From assembly GCF_001679785.1 (NCBI RefSeq), contig NZ_CP016293.1:1-64000 (forward strand): a stretch of 64,000 bases of DNA, read 5' to 3'. Numbering within the stretch: the first letter of the stretch is position 1; each line of letters opens with the position of its first letter. Positions 1 through 9,020 of the stretch are shown here, one piece after another. Below the pieces are notes generated by a model. It was not told where the DNA came from. It worked only from the letters and a program-made list of their open reading frames with translations, and did no database searches. The DNA is from Rhizobium leguminosarum (GTDB taxonomy: Bacteria > Pseudomonadota > Alphaproteobacteria > Rhizobiales > Rhizobiaceae). Position numbers and translations under genes: made by a program.

Positions 1-889
1 CATAACCTGTCAACGGGTCCTTACTGATTGCTGATAGTGCGCCTTTGTACAAGGCGAACCGGGCACTCAGCGACGTGATCTCGCCGTCGGTGCGTTCGAG
101 CGATGTCAGATTTTCCTGAAGCGCCTGGATGCGATGGAGGATCTGGCCGCTGCCCAGGGTGATAAGTCCCGCCAACAGCAACGAGCTGGTAATAGCCAGG
201 CTGCGCAAACTCAGATGGAAGCTGTGTTTGCGAAAGTACCAGAGGAAGATGACGATATGGATGGGAATGACCAGCCAGGCCGAGCGCGTTCCGGAAAGCA
301 GAACGCAGCCTAGACCCGCGGCATATCCCAATATCGCAATTCTTTGCTCCACGCTTCTGGGAGATTGAATGTTGAGAAGCGCAATGCCGCCGAACAGAAT
401 ACCTATCACGCCGAGGAGCGCAGCGTTGGACGTTCCAGCCTCTGCCCTCTCCATCAGAAACATGATCTGCAGGAGACTGAAAAGAAAGGTGACGATCATG
501 CCGATGCCTGCGCCGAGGATAAAGAGCGGCACGAGACGGCCATCGGGAGATTGGCGCATCCGCGGCAATATCAGCCAGATGGAAAAGAAAGGCAGGAGCC
601 GGAATATCCAGTCTGGTACTTCGGAGTAGGGCGGATTGATGAAGATGCTGGCGATCATCACCAGCGGGTAGATCGACATGCCAATGGCAACCAGCCGGTC
701 GGATTTCGACAGGTTCCAGACGAGGCGGCCCGTCGCCAGACAGCAGACGCCCCATACCATCGATGCGAGGAGGATGAAGGAGTTAAAGTTCGGCGAAAGC
801 CCTGGAAGGATTGCAAAGGCAAAGACGGCAATGCGGTTGTTTCGGTCGAGTGCGCTTCCGGCCTCGTCCCCCGGATCAAGCACTGCCAT
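1..889 (-). CDS. O-antigen ligase/Wzy polymerase-like membrane protein, 3' end outside window
   Basis: The minus strand is open from an ATG at 889 to the left edge, giving at least 296 residues with no stop. The translation is rich in hydrophobic segments (for example FILGAGIGMIVTFLFSLLQI and a following LLGVIGILFGGIALL stretch) and contains LSGTRSAWLVIP, which resembles the conserved G-T-R-S/G segment of the Wzy_C/O-antigen ligase superfamily. Such inner-membrane proteins polymerise or ligate polysaccharide repeat units. An in-frame GTG at 913 could add eight residues. The large periplasmic loop that would help separate polymerase from ligase is beyond the window. The superfamily is fairly sure, the substrate unknown. 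It may be linked to the polysaccharide genes at the other end of the window, but nothing here proves that. Confidence 0.7.
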   Translation of the reverse strand, partial: MAVLDPGDEAGSALDRNNRIAVFAFAILPGLSPNFNSFILLASMVWGVCCLATGRLVWNLSKSDRLVAIGMSIYPLVMIASIFINPPYSEVPDWIFRLLPFFSIWLILPRMRQSPDGRLVPLFILGAGIGMIVTFLFSLLQIMFLMERAEAGTSNAALLGVIGILFGGIALLNIQSPRSVEQRIAILGYAAGLGCVLLSGTRSAWLVIPIHIVIFLWYFRKHSFHLSLRSLAITSSLLLAGLITLGSGQILHRIQALQENLTSLERTDGEITSLSARFALYKGALSAISKDPLTGY

Positions 890-1202
890 CTTGAGTTGTC
901 TAAAATAATTCACTTGCCGGTCCTGACCGTGTCGATGCTGCCTCGCTAAGGATCGTCATCACAGCTGTCAAGCTGTGATCACGGTGCAATCTGTGGCTTT
1001 ATTCGACGTGGTATTCCGGCAACAGGCATCCGGACAGACGTAGTTCTGTTCGATGATGGGTGGCAAGTGGGTACGACGGTAAGGCCGGCTTCAACAGAAA
1101 ACACGTCTGAGGTGCGGGCGCAATGTGAAGGTTTGATAGGCGGCATCATCGGGATCGGCGAAGAACCGATACATGCGCCTCGTTGAAGTGAAGCGGCTGC
1201 CG
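890..1202. other. Intergenic stretch with a small hairpin
   Basis: No convincing gene is seen. A perfect inverted repeat at 958-979 (9-bp arms, 4-nt loop, arm ATCACAGCT) lies about 70 bp upstream of the polymerase-like gene that starts at 889. It could be an operator or a transcript hairpin. There is no T-run beside it, so a simple terminator is unlikely. Confidence 0.4.
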
Positions 1203-1454
1203 CTATCGCCAATATGTGCGTGTCGAAGATTCCGCAGACGATCGACCAAGGAGATAGCCAAGCCCGAATGCAACAATGCCGGTGGTGAGCAGCAATGCGC
1301 TTGCGGTATACGGGTGCTCTCTGGCGCCGAAGGCGACGGCATAAGCCTCACGTTTCATCTCTTTGGCCGCCGACTTCGCGACCTTGGTCAATCCCTCCGG
1401 CTGCTCAGTGGGCGTTCCGGTGAATCCGGCGTTCAAGTTCTGTTTGTCGGTCAT
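1203..1454 (-). CDS. Small single-pass membrane protein, unknown function
   Basis: An 83-residue protein beginning MTDKQNLNAG. The N-terminal half is polar, with a basic K/E-rich segment (KVAKSAAKEMKREAYAVAF). The C-terminal half has one hydrophobic segment, ASALLLTTGIVAFGLGYLLG, followed by a short polar tail. The ATG at 1454 is preferred over one eight codons upstream because AAGG sits about 8 nt before it. The layout (amphipathic region then a glycine-containing membrane helix) recalls small stress-linked membrane-anchored proteins such as DUF883, but no diagnostic motif is visible. It neighbours a DUF2934 gene in the same direction, and the two may be co-transcribed. Confidence 0.6.
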   Translation of the reverse strand: MTDKQNLNAGFTGTPTEQPEGLTKVAKSAAKEMKREAYAVAFGAREHPYTASALLLTTGIVAFGLGYLLGRSSAESSTRTYWR

Positions 1455-1508
1455 GTCGGGGACCTTTCTGAATGGCAAGAGGTCTGAGATTGGCGCGAGC
1501 CGGAAAGT

Positions 1509-1913
1509 TCAATCCTGCTCGCGTGTGCCGGGGGAGGCTTCGCGTTGATCGGCGTCCTCGAGATCGGTCTTGACGAGGAATGCATCGGTATGTTCGCGCG
1601 ACGCCTCTCGCAATGCTGCGAGGTTTGGGGGATTATCGGCTTCACCCTGCTGCGCATCGAGTTCATGTTCGGCCAGGGTCCAGTGATGCCCGTGCTTGCC
1701 TTCCGGCCTGCCTTCTTTCTCCCACAGGGAATATGCCCTTCTTCGGATCTCCTCCTCGCGGCTGGCTGCTGGCGACCCGCCGCTCAGCCTGTCGATTTGG
1801 TTTGCGGCTCGCCGAACCATCTTCCGTCCGCCTGCGTCCGCGGCAGGTGGAGATTTCGGCCGGCCGCCGTCAGTCGTATTTTCGTTTGTCTTGCGTGGTG
1901 CTGGCTTTTTCAT
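1509..1913 (-). CDS. DUF2934 domain protein
   Basis: A 134-residue protein starting MKKPAPRKTN after an AAGGAG ribosome-binding site 6 nt upstream. That site favours this start over a longer reading from 2126. The first 60 residues are basic and low complexity. The segment REEEIRRRAYSLWEKEGRPE followed by HHWTLAEHEL is the hallmark of DUF2934, a short helical domain common in rhizobial proteins of unknown function. The tail is acidic. No enzyme motif, signal peptide or membrane segment is seen, so it is probably cytoplasmic. The next gene downstream is the small membrane protein ending at 1203. Confidence 0.75.
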   Translation of the reverse strand: MKKPAPRKTNENTTDGGRPKSPPAADAGGRKMVRRAANQIDRLSGGSPAASREEEIRRRAYSLWEKEGRPEGKHGHHWTLAEHELDAQQGEADNPPNLAALREASREHTDAFLVKTDLEDADQREASPGTREQD

Positions 1914-2181
1914 GAGGGTCTCCTTGCGAATCTCAACCAACTTGGCCGATCTAAGTTCCAAACAAAGAGTGCCTCGGCGCAGAGATCGGCTTTCCATTTC
2001 CGCGAGGTCTATGCCGTTCACCCGCGCTTGCGCACTGCAATTGCCGTTCCATGTTTTTGCCTTCAGCCCGCGGGTCGACTTGCTCAATTCGCCAAGCGCC
2101 GAATCTTGAGCGGCATGTCTTGGCACCGCGATAAAGCTGATATACTAGTATGCCACTGAGTTTCAGCGTCCCGGTATATCC

Positions 2182-2904
2182 ATGCAGCAAGCATCAGAAG
2201 CCGAAGTTTTGGTCGTCCCGACGTCGCGGGAGGCCCGGGGCAGGCTGCGCCGTATCACCACGGCTGGCGCCATCTACGATCGCCTCTATGCCGACATCGT
2301 GTCGCTGCGGATGCCGCCCGGCATGCTGCTGCAGGAAAAGCGGATCGCCGATGATTTCGGCGTCAGCCGCACGCCGGTGCGCGAGGCGCTGCTCCGGCTT
2401 TCCGAAGGCGGACTGGTCGATATCTACCCGCAGTCGGGCACCGTCGTGTCGCGGGTGCCGGTCTCGGCAATCCCTGAGGCGGTCGTCGTGCGCAAGGCGC
2501 TCGAAGGCGCGACCGTCGAGGCTGCGGCTCTGAGCGCGACGGCGGCCGATATCGCTCGTCTCGATACCATCATTGCCCGCCAGCAGGCCCATGCCGCGAC
2601 CGGCAATGCTTCGAGCTTCCATGAGGAGGACGAGGCCTTTCATGAGGCGATCACGCAGATATCGGGTTATCCCGGCATCTGGGCAATCCTGAAAACGGTC
2701 AAGGTGCAGATCGACCGGGCACGGCGGCTGACGTTGCCGGTGCTCGGACGTATGGATAATGTCGTGCCCGAACATATGATCATCCGCGATGCGCTCGCAG
2801 TCCATGATGCGGCGGGGGCACGCAGTGCGATGATCCATCATCTGAGTGCCGTCATTCCCGATGTCGACGAGTTGCGCGCGCGTTACCCCGATTATTTCTG
2901 CTGA
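2182..2904 (+). CDS. GntR family transcriptional regulator with FCD domain (UxuR-like)
   Basis: A 240-residue cytoplasmic DNA-binding protein. Residues about 25-90 form the GntR winged helix (IYDRLYADIVSLRMPPGMLL, then DDFGVSRTPVREALLRL). Residues about 95-235 form an all-helical FCD effector domain with the usual acidic and histidine ligands (HEEDEAFHEAI, HMIIRDALAVHD). It lies 46 bp upstream of uxuA in the same direction, so it is probably the local regulator of hexuronate use, with a uronate or its breakdown product as ligand. That ligand is inferred from context. Length is normal for the FadR/UxuR group. Confidence 0.88.
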   Translation: MQQASEAEVLVVPTSREARGRLRRITTAGAIYDRLYADIVSLRMPPGMLLQEKRIADDFGVSRTPVREALLRLSEGGLVDIYPQSGTVVSRVPVSAIPEAVVVRKALEGATVEAAALSATAADIARLDTIIARQQAHAATGNASSFHEEDEAFHEAITQISGYPGIWAILKTVKVQIDRARRLTLPVLGRMDNVVPEHMIIRDALAVHDAAGARSAMIHHLSAVIPDVDELRARYPDYFC

Positions 2905-2950
2905 CAGCAGGCCAGAACACGAAACGAAAAGCGAGAGGGAAGGAAGAAGG

Positions 2951-4138
2951 ATGCGACAGGGTTGGAGATGGTTCGGGCCGGAAGCGCCGGTGACGCTGGA
3001 CGATGTCCGCCAGACGGGCGCGACGAATATCGTCTCTTCGCTGCATCAGGTGCCGATCGGCAGGGCCTGGACGGAGAAGGAAGTGCGCGAACGCCAGGCT
3101 CTGATCGAGACGACGCCCGGCGGCCGCTCGCCGCTCGTCTGGTCGGTCGTCGAGAGCATCCCGATCCCCGACGCCGTCAAGCGCAAGGGCGGGGAGGCGA
3201 AGGCCGAAATCGAGGCGTGGATCGCCAGCCTCGAAGCGGTCGCCGCCTGCGGTATTCCGATCGTCTGCTATAATTTCATGCCGGTGGTGGACTGGACCCG
3301 CACCGAACTCGATTTCGTGACACCGACCGGCGCTACCGCCATGCGCTTCGATCACGAGCGTTTTGCAGCCTTCGATCTCTTCATCCTGGAACGGCCGGAT
3401 GCGGCGCAGCACTATTCCAGCGAAGACCGCGAACGGGCGCGTATCGTTTTCGAAGCGATGACGGACGACGAGATCGCCGACATCACCCGCATCATCACCT
3501 CGGCTTTGCCGGGGTCGACCACCGAACCTCTGACCATTCCGGCTTTCCGCGAAAAGCTCGTCGCCTATAGTGGCATCGATGCTGCAAGGCTGCGCCGGCA
3601 CCTGATCGAATTCCTGGAGGCGGTGACGCCGGCGGCCGAAGCGCGCGGCGTCAAGCTGACGCTGCATCCCGACGATCCGCCGCGTTCGCTGTTCGGCCTG
3701 CCGCGCATCGCCTCGACGGCGGACGACTATGCCGCTCTCTTCGATGCGGTGCCGTCGGCTGCGAACGGCATGTGTTATTGCACCGGCAGCCTCGGCGTGC
3801 GCGCCGAAAACGACCTTCCGGCGATCGCCCGACGCTTTGCCTCGCGCATCCACTTCGCCCATCTGCGCGCCACGACGCGCGAGGGTGACGGCCGGACGTT
3901 CCATGAAAGCGCCCATCTGGAAGGCGACGTCGATATGGTCGCCGTTCTCAGCGAACTGGTCGCGGAAGACCGCCGCCGCGGTGCGCAAGACACCATCGTC
4001 TTCCGCTCGGACCATGGCCACCGCATGCTCGACGACCTGGACAAGGTCGTCACACCAGGCTACCCGGCCATCGGCCGCATGCGCGGTCTCGCCGAACTGC
4101 GCGGCATCCTGCATGCGCTGGGCGCGCCGCCGAACTGA
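2951..4138 (+). CDS. uxuA: Mannonate dehydratase
   Basis: A 395-residue enzyme starting MRQGWRWFGP, the normal N-terminus of UxuA. It dehydrates D-mannonate to 2-keto-3-deoxy-D-gluconate in glucuronate breakdown, a Mn/Fe-dependent cytoplasmic reaction in a TIM-barrel fold. Visible family segments include SSLHQVPIG, CYNFMPVVDWTRT, KLTLHPDDPP with its metal-binding histidine, NGMCYCTGSLG and FRSDHGHRM. Length matches the family. AAGAAGG just before ATG 2951 sets the start. The GntR gene upstream probably controls it. No uxuB (fructuronate reductase) or uxaC is in the window, so the rest of the pathway must be encoded elsewhere. Confidence 0.95.
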   Translation: MRQGWRWFGPEAPVTLDDVRQTGATNIVSSLHQVPIGRAWTEKEVRERQALIETTPGGRSPLVWSVVESIPIPDAVKRKGGEAKAEIEAWIASLEAVAACGIPIVCYNFMPVVDWTRTELDFVTPTGATAMRFDHERFAAFDLFILERPDAAQHYSSEDRERARIVFEAMTDDEIADITRIITSALPGSTTEPLTIPAFREKLVAYSGIDAARLRRHLIEFLEAVTPAAEARGVKLTLHPDDPPRSLFGLPRIASTADDYAALFDAVPSAANGMCYCTGSLGVRAENDLPAIARRFASRIHFAHLRATTREGDGRTFHESAHLEGDVDMVAVLSELVAEDRRRGAQDTIVFRSDHGHRMLDDLDKVVTPGYPAIGRMRGLAELRGILHALGAPPN

Positions 4139-4188
4139 GGGTGGACGCAAACCGCCGCGCATTTTTGCTGGAATTGCTCTGGCGAAAA

Positions 4189-4666
4189 TCATCGCGCTCT
4201 GAAGCCCGAACGATGCTTCAGAGCGCGCAACCTTTCAGGAACAGATCGGCGCACATCTTCGCCCGAGCCGCAATCGTCTGGCAGACGATCTTCTTCATCA
4301 ATGCCATCCCGAGCGCCATCATGGCGGTCGCGCTTGCCCTGACACTCGACAAGCAGCCGATGCAGCTCGACCAAACGCGAGCAGTTCCACTCGAACATCA
4401 TCGGCCAGTCGGTGACGCTCGGCCGTGATGAAGTCCGCACCCGTCTCGACCAATTGACCGGTTACTTCGTGCAGCATGGTGTCTCCGACCATGCCGTCGC
4501 AGCCCAGAAGGCCGTCGTGGCGCTTGGCCAGGTCGTCAAACGCCAGGCCCTCATCCTGGGTTTTGCCGATACCTTCGCCGTCATCGGCGTGGTTCTTGCC
4601 ATTGCAGCGGCCGCCCTGCTGCTCACCCAGAAACCGCGGGTCGGTGCTGGCGCCGGCGCTCACTGA
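4189..4666 (+). pseudogene. Remnant of a DHA2-type MFS efflux transporter
   Basis: Two pieces in different frames resemble parts of an EmrB/DHA2 drug:proton antiporter. The first (about 4212-4385) includes IVWQTIFFINAIPSAIMAVA, which matches the W-x-x-I-F-F-I-N segment after transmembrane helix 5. The second (4412-4666) reads RLDQLTGYFVQHGV, then a QALILGFADTFAVIGVVLAI stretch and a final helix, the usual end of the family. The several hundred residues between these segments are missing, so the gene has suffered an internal deletion and frameshift. No promoter or complete frame is left. It lies directly after uxuA. Confidence 0.7.
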
Positions 4667-4675
4667 AGATCCCTG

Positions 4676-4706
4676 GCGCTCGCTCGGCTTCCCGGCGAGC
4701 GCTTTT
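4676..4706 (+). terminator. Rho-independent terminator
   Basis: The 8-bp stem GCGCTCGC / GCGAGCGC (4676-4683 and 4695-4702) is followed by TTTTCTGT. It ends rightward transcription after uxuA and the transporter remnant, just before the convergent aldose epimerase gene. Confidence 0.75.
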
Positions 4707-4715
4707 CTGTCTGCC

Positions 4716-5585
4716 CTATTCCGGAATTTTGGCCGTGAAGGCGAAGCTTGCCACCGCGCCCGGCGCCAGGATTGTGGTCGACGGCCTCTTCGACAGCTCG
4801 CTCGAGCCCCCGGCTTCCGCAGCCGTCCCGTGCCAGGGCTCGATGCAGAGGAAGGGCGCGCCCGGTTTGGTCCACAGCGCAAGATTGGGCAGGTTTTCGA
4901 AATGGAACTGCATGGCCGGCCCGCCTTCGGCGCCGTAACTCAAGCCGTCGCCCGCACCATCAGGGAAAATCATCGCATCCTGCTCGAACATCGAATGATC
5001 GAGCACCAGCCGGCCGGCATTAAACGGCGAGGGCAGGGCCGCTGGATTGATGAGGCCACCTTCCAGCCGGACAAGCGCCGGCTCGCCTTTATTGTAGAGC
5101 ATGACGATATGGTCGCGCCCGGCAGCATCGGGCAGCGGCCAGGCGAAGGCCGAATGGAATCCGAGGCCGAAGGGCATCGGCTTCCGGTCGCGATTGGTGA
5201 CCTCGGCCGTGACAGTCAACGCGCGGCCCTCCACCGCATGCACCACGGCCAGCTGAAAATCGAAAGGATACACCGCCTGCGTCGCATGCGAGGCGACCAG
5301 TTCGAACCGGCACATCGTCTCAGTGGAGGCCGCAAGCACGAATTCGCTGCGGCGGGCAAAGCCATGCTGGGCCATCGGATAGACCGTACCGTCGATTGCG
5401 ATCTTGTCATCAGACGCCTTGCCGACGATCGGAAACAGGATCGGAGACCGCCCGGTCCAGAAGGCTGCGTCGCCGGTCCATAACCAAGAGCGTCCGTCGC
5501 TTGACGTGAGCGCCTGCATCTCGGCGCCGAGGGAGGAGACATCGACGGTGAGATCCTGATTCCCGATCCGGATGGAGATTGGCAT
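4716..5585 (-). CDS. Aldose 1-epimerase family protein
   Basis: A 289-residue cytoplasmic protein of the galactose mutarotase-like fold, which interconverts alpha and beta anomers of sugars or sugar phosphates. ATG 5585 is chosen because AAAGGA precedes it. The N-terminus has SLGAEMQALTSSDGRSWLWTG and SPILFPIVGK, the middle GFARRSEFVL (active-site histidine just before, in MAQHGF) and GFHSAFAWPL with the second histidine. The C-terminus has FLCIEPWHGTA with the glutamate base. These match the LacX-like branch of aldose epimerases. Its nearest neighbours are uxuA and an unknown gene, so the true sugar is not clear. Confidence 0.88.
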   Translation of the reverse strand: MPISIRIGNQDLTVDVSSLGAEMQALTSSDGRSWLWTGDAAFWTGRSPILFPIVGKASDDKIAIDGTVYPMAQHGFARRSEFVLAASTETMCRFELVASHATQAVYPFDFQLAVVHAVEGRALTVTAEVTNRDRKPMPFGLGFHSAFAWPLPDAAGRDHIVMLYNKGEPALVRLEGGLINPAALPSPFNAGRLVLDHSMFEQDAMIFPDGAGDGLSYGAEGGPAMQFHFENLPNLALWTKPGAPFLCIEPWHGTAAEAGGSSELSKRPSTTILAPGAVASFAFTAKIPE

Positions 5586-5693
5586 CACGTTTCCTTTCGA
5601 ATTGGTGCGGCACCAAGCCATACCGTTCCGAACCGGGGATTTCCACCCAATAGAGGGGCGGGACGGCAGCACACCAACCAGCCGCTGCCCTCG

Positions 5694-6023
5694 TCATTTC
5701 CGCATCGCGCCCAATCTCGCGATCACTTCGTTCGGGATGCCGTAGCGCTGAATGGCGTCGCGGTTGTTCCGCAAGCCGCAGATCTCGCGCTGGATGAAGA
5801 ATGCCCAGACGGCATCGGACGCTTCGTTGAGAAGCCTCTCGCGGTCTTCGCCGCACTGCCGGTCGGGAGTCCAGGCCTTCAGAGCGGCAAGCGCCGCCTC
5901 CACCTTCAGCCCGTGACGTCCGAGAGAATCGGCTCGTTCCGACATCAACTCGTATTCGACGACGTTGAAGCCGCTTCTATCCTGCTCGGATTGTCTGAAG
6001 GACTGTGGCGGACGAACGCTCAT
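5694..6023 (-). CDS. Conserved hypothetical protein, about 109 residues
   Basis: Starts MSVRPPQSFRQSEQDRSGFN. GGAGA lies about 11 nt before ATG 6023, and a GTG two codons upstream is the alternative. It is predicted all-helical and soluble, with EYELMSERADSLGRHGLKVE and EASDAVWAFFIQREICGLRN as likely conserved parts. It resembles a short family widespread in Rhizobiales (possibly DUF6665, from memory only). No catalytic or binding motif is seen. It stands alone between the aldose epimerase gene and the divergent ABC-F gene. Confidence 0.65.
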   Translation of the reverse strand: MSVRPPQSFRQSEQDRSGFNVVEYELMSERADSLGRHGLKVEAALAALKAWTPDRQCGEDRERLLNEASDAVWAFFIQREICGLRNNRDAIQRYGIPNEVIARLGAMRK

Positions 6024-6225
6024 TGGCACAGGTCTCCGTTGGCGTGAGCCGCGATATTATCCAATCCTGTTCCAAATTAAAGAAGGTGAGCATGATGTCG
6101 TTCGAGAACCGCTCACGCCTTTCGGCATGATACTCTTGATCGAGAGGGTGGGAACAGGGCTATCCTGCGGTTTCCCCGCATGGCATAAGCGCGCCAAATC
6201 TCCTTCTCCAGGCGCCGCGCAAACC

Positions 6226-7848
6226 ATGATCCGTATCGAAAATATCAGCAAGCAGCTCAGCCACCGCATCCTCTTCATCGAGGCGTCCGCAGCGCTCAAC
6301 AGAGGCGAGAAGATCGGTCTCGTCGGCCCGAACGGTGCCGGCAAGACGACGATCTTCCGGATGATCAATAGCGAGGAGCAGCCCGACGAAGGCCAGGTCT
6401 CCTGCGAGAAGGGCGTCACCATCGGCTATTTCAATCAGGACGTCGGCGAGATGGCCGGCCACAGCGCCGTCGCCGAGGTGATGAACGGCGCCGGGCCTGT
6501 CAGCATCGTTGCTGCGGAGTTGCGCGAGCTCGAAGCCGCCATGGCCGATCCCGAGCAGGCCGACGACATGGAAGAGATCATCGAGCGCTATGGCGAGGTG
6601 CAGGCGCGCTACGAGGAGCTGGACGGTTACGCGCTCGAGGGACGGGCGCGCGAAGTGCTCGCGGGCTTGAGCTTCAGCCAGGAGATGATGGATGGCGATG
6701 TCGGCGCGCTGTCAGGCGGCTGGAAGATGCGTGTGGCGCTCGCCCGCATCCTGCTCATGCGCCCGGATGTCATGCTGCTCGACGAGCCGAGCAACCATCT
6801 GGATCTGGAAAGCCTGATCTGGCTGGAGGAGTTCCTGAAGGGTTATGAAGGCGCGCTGCTGATGACCTCGCACGACCGCGAGTTCATGAACCGCATCGTC
6901 ACCAAGATCATCGAGATCGACGGCGGCGCCTTGACGACCTATTCCGGCGACTATGAATTCTATGAGCAGCAGCGGGCGCAGAACGAGAAACAGCAGCAGG
7001 CCCAGTTCGAACGCCAGCAGGCAATGCTCGCCAAGGAAATCAAGTTCATCGAGCGGTTCAAGGCGCGCGCCTCGCATGCCTCGCAGGTGCAGAGCCGCGT
7101 CAAGAAGCTGGAGAAGATCGACCGGGTGGAGCCGCCCAAGCGCCGCCAGGCGGTATCCTTCGACTTCCAACCGGCGCCGCGTTCCGGCGAGGACGTGGTC
7201 AGCCTGAAGAACGTTCACAAGAAATACGGCAGTCGAAGCATCTATGAAGGGCTGGATTTCATGGTGCGGCGCCGGGAACGCTGGTGCATCATGGGTATCA
7301 ACGGCGCCGGCAAATCGACGCTGCTGAAACTGGTCACGGGCACCGCCGAGCCTGACGAAGGCAGCGTCGCTCTCGGAGCCAGCGTCAAGATGGGCTATTT
7401 CGCCCAGCACGCCATGGATATTCTCGATGGCGAGCACACCGTCTTCCAATCGTTGGAATACCGTTTTCCCCAGGCGGGGCAGGGGCCTCTGCGTGCGCTG
7501 GCCGGATGTTTCGGCTTTTCCGGCGACGATATCGAGAAGCGGTGCCGGGTGCTGTCAGGCGGTGAGAAGGCGCGGCTGGTGATGGCAATAATGCTGTTCG
7601 ACCCGCCGAACCTGCTCGTGCTTGACGAGCCGACGAACCATCTCGACCTCGACACCAAGGAAATGCTGATCAAGGCGCTGTCGCAATATGAGGGCACGAT
7701 GCTGTTCGTCTCGCACGACCGGCATTTCCTGGCCGCACTCTCCAACCGGGTGCTGGAGCTGACGCCCGAGGGCATCCATCAATATGGCGGCGGCTATACC
7801 GAATATGTGGCGCGCACCGGCCACGAGGCGCCCGGCCTGCGAAGCTGA
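6226..7848 (+). CDS. ABC-F family ATPase
   Basis: A 540-residue protein with two ABC domains and no membrane segment, so it acts on ribosomes or other cytoplasmic targets, not in transport. The start is ATG 6226 (MIRIENISKQ). Earlier in-frame starts add an unrelated N-terminus. Domain 1 has GPNGAGKTT, LSGGWKMRVALA and LLLDEPSNHLDL. The linker (about residues 235-320) is charged and Q-rich (EQQRAQNEKQQQAQFERQQA). Domain 2 has GINGAGKST, LSGGEKARL and LVLDEPTNHLDL. This layout fits the Uup/YbiT/YheS group of translation factors. It appears monocistronic. The cellular role is inferred from the family. Confidence 0.92.
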   Translation: MIRIENISKQLSHRILFIEASAALNRGEKIGLVGPNGAGKTTIFRMINSEEQPDEGQVSCEKGVTIGYFNQDVGEMAGHSAVAEVMNGAGPVSIVAAELRELEAAMADPEQADDMEEIIERYGEVQARYEELDGYALEGRAREVLAGLSFSQEMMDGDVGALSGGWKMRVALARILLMRPDVMLLDEPSNHLDLESLIWLEEFLKGYEGALLMTSHDREFMNRIVTKIIEIDGGALTTYSGDYEFYEQQRAQNEKQQQAQFERQQAMLAKEIKFIERFKARASHASQVQSRVKKLEKIDRVEPPKRRQAVSFDFQPAPRSGEDVVSLKNVHKKYGSRSIYEGLDFMVRRRERWCIMGINGAGKSTLLKLVTGTAEPDEGSVALGASVKMGYFAQHAMDILDGEHTVFQSLEYRFPQAGQGPLRALAGCFGFSGDDIEKRCRVLSGGEKARLVMAIMLFDPPNLLVLDEPTNHLDLDTKEMLIKALSQYEGTMLFVSHDRHFLAALSNRVLELTPEGIHQYGGGYTEYVARTGHEAPGLRS

Positions 7849-7948
7849 CGGATTTTTTTGAAGCATGTCGAAACCGTTCGCGTCGAAGCGACCAGCAGTG
7901 AGCCGGCCAGCGATAACGGTTGGCCGGTCGAAGCAACGGAGGAGAAAA

Positions 7949-8341
7949 ATGCCCATGCTGTTGGACCGGATCGAGGTCGTCACCCTGTTCGTCGATGATA
8001 TCGACGCGGCCAAAGCGTTCTACCAAAATGTCTTTGCGCCAGAGGTCGTCTATCAGGACGCGGTATCGGCGGTCCTGAAATTCTCGGGAGCGATGATCAA
8101 TCTGCTCGATGCAGCGCAGGCGCCTCAGTTGGTCCAGCCTGTCGCAGTGTCTGAGCCCGGTTCGGGCGCACGCGTGCTGCTGACGATCAAGGTCGATGAC
8201 GTCGATGCGGTTTGTGCAGAACTGCGCAAACTCGGGGTCACGCTGCTCAACGGTCCGATCGATCGTCCATGGGGCCGCCGCACCGCGGCCTTTGCGGATC
8301 CGTCAGGCCATCTCTGGGAGGTCGCGCAGGAATTGCGCTAG
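7949..8341 (+). CDS. VOC (glyoxalase/bleomycin-resistance) superfamily protein
   Basis: A 130-residue cytoplasmic protein. GGAGGAGAAAA directly precedes ATG 7949 (MPMLLDRIEV) and decides the start over an upstream one at 7865. It has two beta-alpha-beta-beta-beta modules: VVTLFVDDIDAAKAFYQNVF in the first and VLLTIKVDDVDAVCAELRKL in the second, ending ADPSGHLWEVAQE, typical of VOC proteins. Members bind a metal and act as isomerases, dioxygenases or drug-binding proteins. The substrate cannot be told here. It is about 100 bp downstream of the ABC-F gene and may have its own promoter. Confidence 0.85.
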   Translation: MPMLLDRIEVVTLFVDDIDAAKAFYQNVFAPEVVYQDAVSAVLKFSGAMINLLDAAQAPQLVQPVAVSEPGSGARVLLTIKVDDVDAVCAELRKLGVTLLNGPIDRPWGRRTAAFADPSGHLWEVAQELR

Positions 8342-8492
8342 ACGGCTCGCGCGTCTGAAATCGGCCTCAAATTTTAGGGGTTGCGACACGCGGTTGATCG
8401 GTTGCGGACGGATTCGGCGGTTGTTGCCACGATGATGACCAAATTCCGTGGTGTTCGGAGGCCTCTTCTGCAACGGGGACGGGCGCATCGGC

Positions 8493-9020
8493 ATGGACTG
8501 GATCAATCGTTATATCGATCAGCCGCTACTGCACGGCGCGGCGGGTTTGCTGCGGAGTTGGCATTTCCGCACGCGGCAACCGCCGGAGCTGCTGGAGCCG
8601 ACGTGGAACCTCGTTGTGCTCTCCTTTCTCCTGATCGCGAGCGGGCAGGTCATGGCGGGCGAGACCTTCACGCTCAGTGTTGCAGCGCTGATCATGCTGG
8701 CGCTGCCGTCCGCGCGAAAACTGCTTTCGGCTGTGAAGGCAGGGCAAGGCGGTTACGGCGCCCGGGAATACAAGTCGCTGAGAGCGCGCGCCATCGCCAA
8801 ACGTGAGGCGGAGTGGTCGGTGCGGATCATCGTCCTCTTCGCATCGGCCTGCCTTCCGTTCATCGCCCGCATCGACGATCCGGTGGGAGCCTATTTCATG
8901 CTGGGAGCCAGCATCTGGTTCGTCCTGACCGGGCCGCTCAAGGCCTATCTCGACGCAGCCGAACCTCCGGAGCCGAATGAAGGCGACCGGACGTACAGCG
9001 GCGTCTTTCACGTCGGCTGA
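8493..9020 (+). CDS. Multi-pass membrane protein, unknown function
   Basis: A 175-residue protein starting MDWINRYIDQPLLHGAAG. Four hydrophobic segments are apparent: NLVVLSFLLIASGQVM, TLSVAALIMLALP, VRIIVLFASACLPFI and YFMLGASIWFVLTGPL. A short basic loop (ARAIAKREAEWS) lies between helices 2 and 3, and the polar tail is acidic. No known family was recognised. The ATG at 8493 begins the hydrophilic head that fits the rest. An in-frame ATG at 8448 is less likely. It is followed 99 bp later by a DUF1328 gene in the same direction. Confidence 0.6.
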   Translation: MDWINRYIDQPLLHGAAGLLRSWHFRTRQPPELLEPTWNLVVLSFLLIASGQVMAGETFTLSVAALIMLALPSARKLLSAVKAGQGGYGAREYKSLRARAIAKREAEWSVRIIVLFASACLPFIARIDDPVGAYFMLGASIWFVLTGPLKAYLDAAEPPEPNEGDRTYSGVFHVG

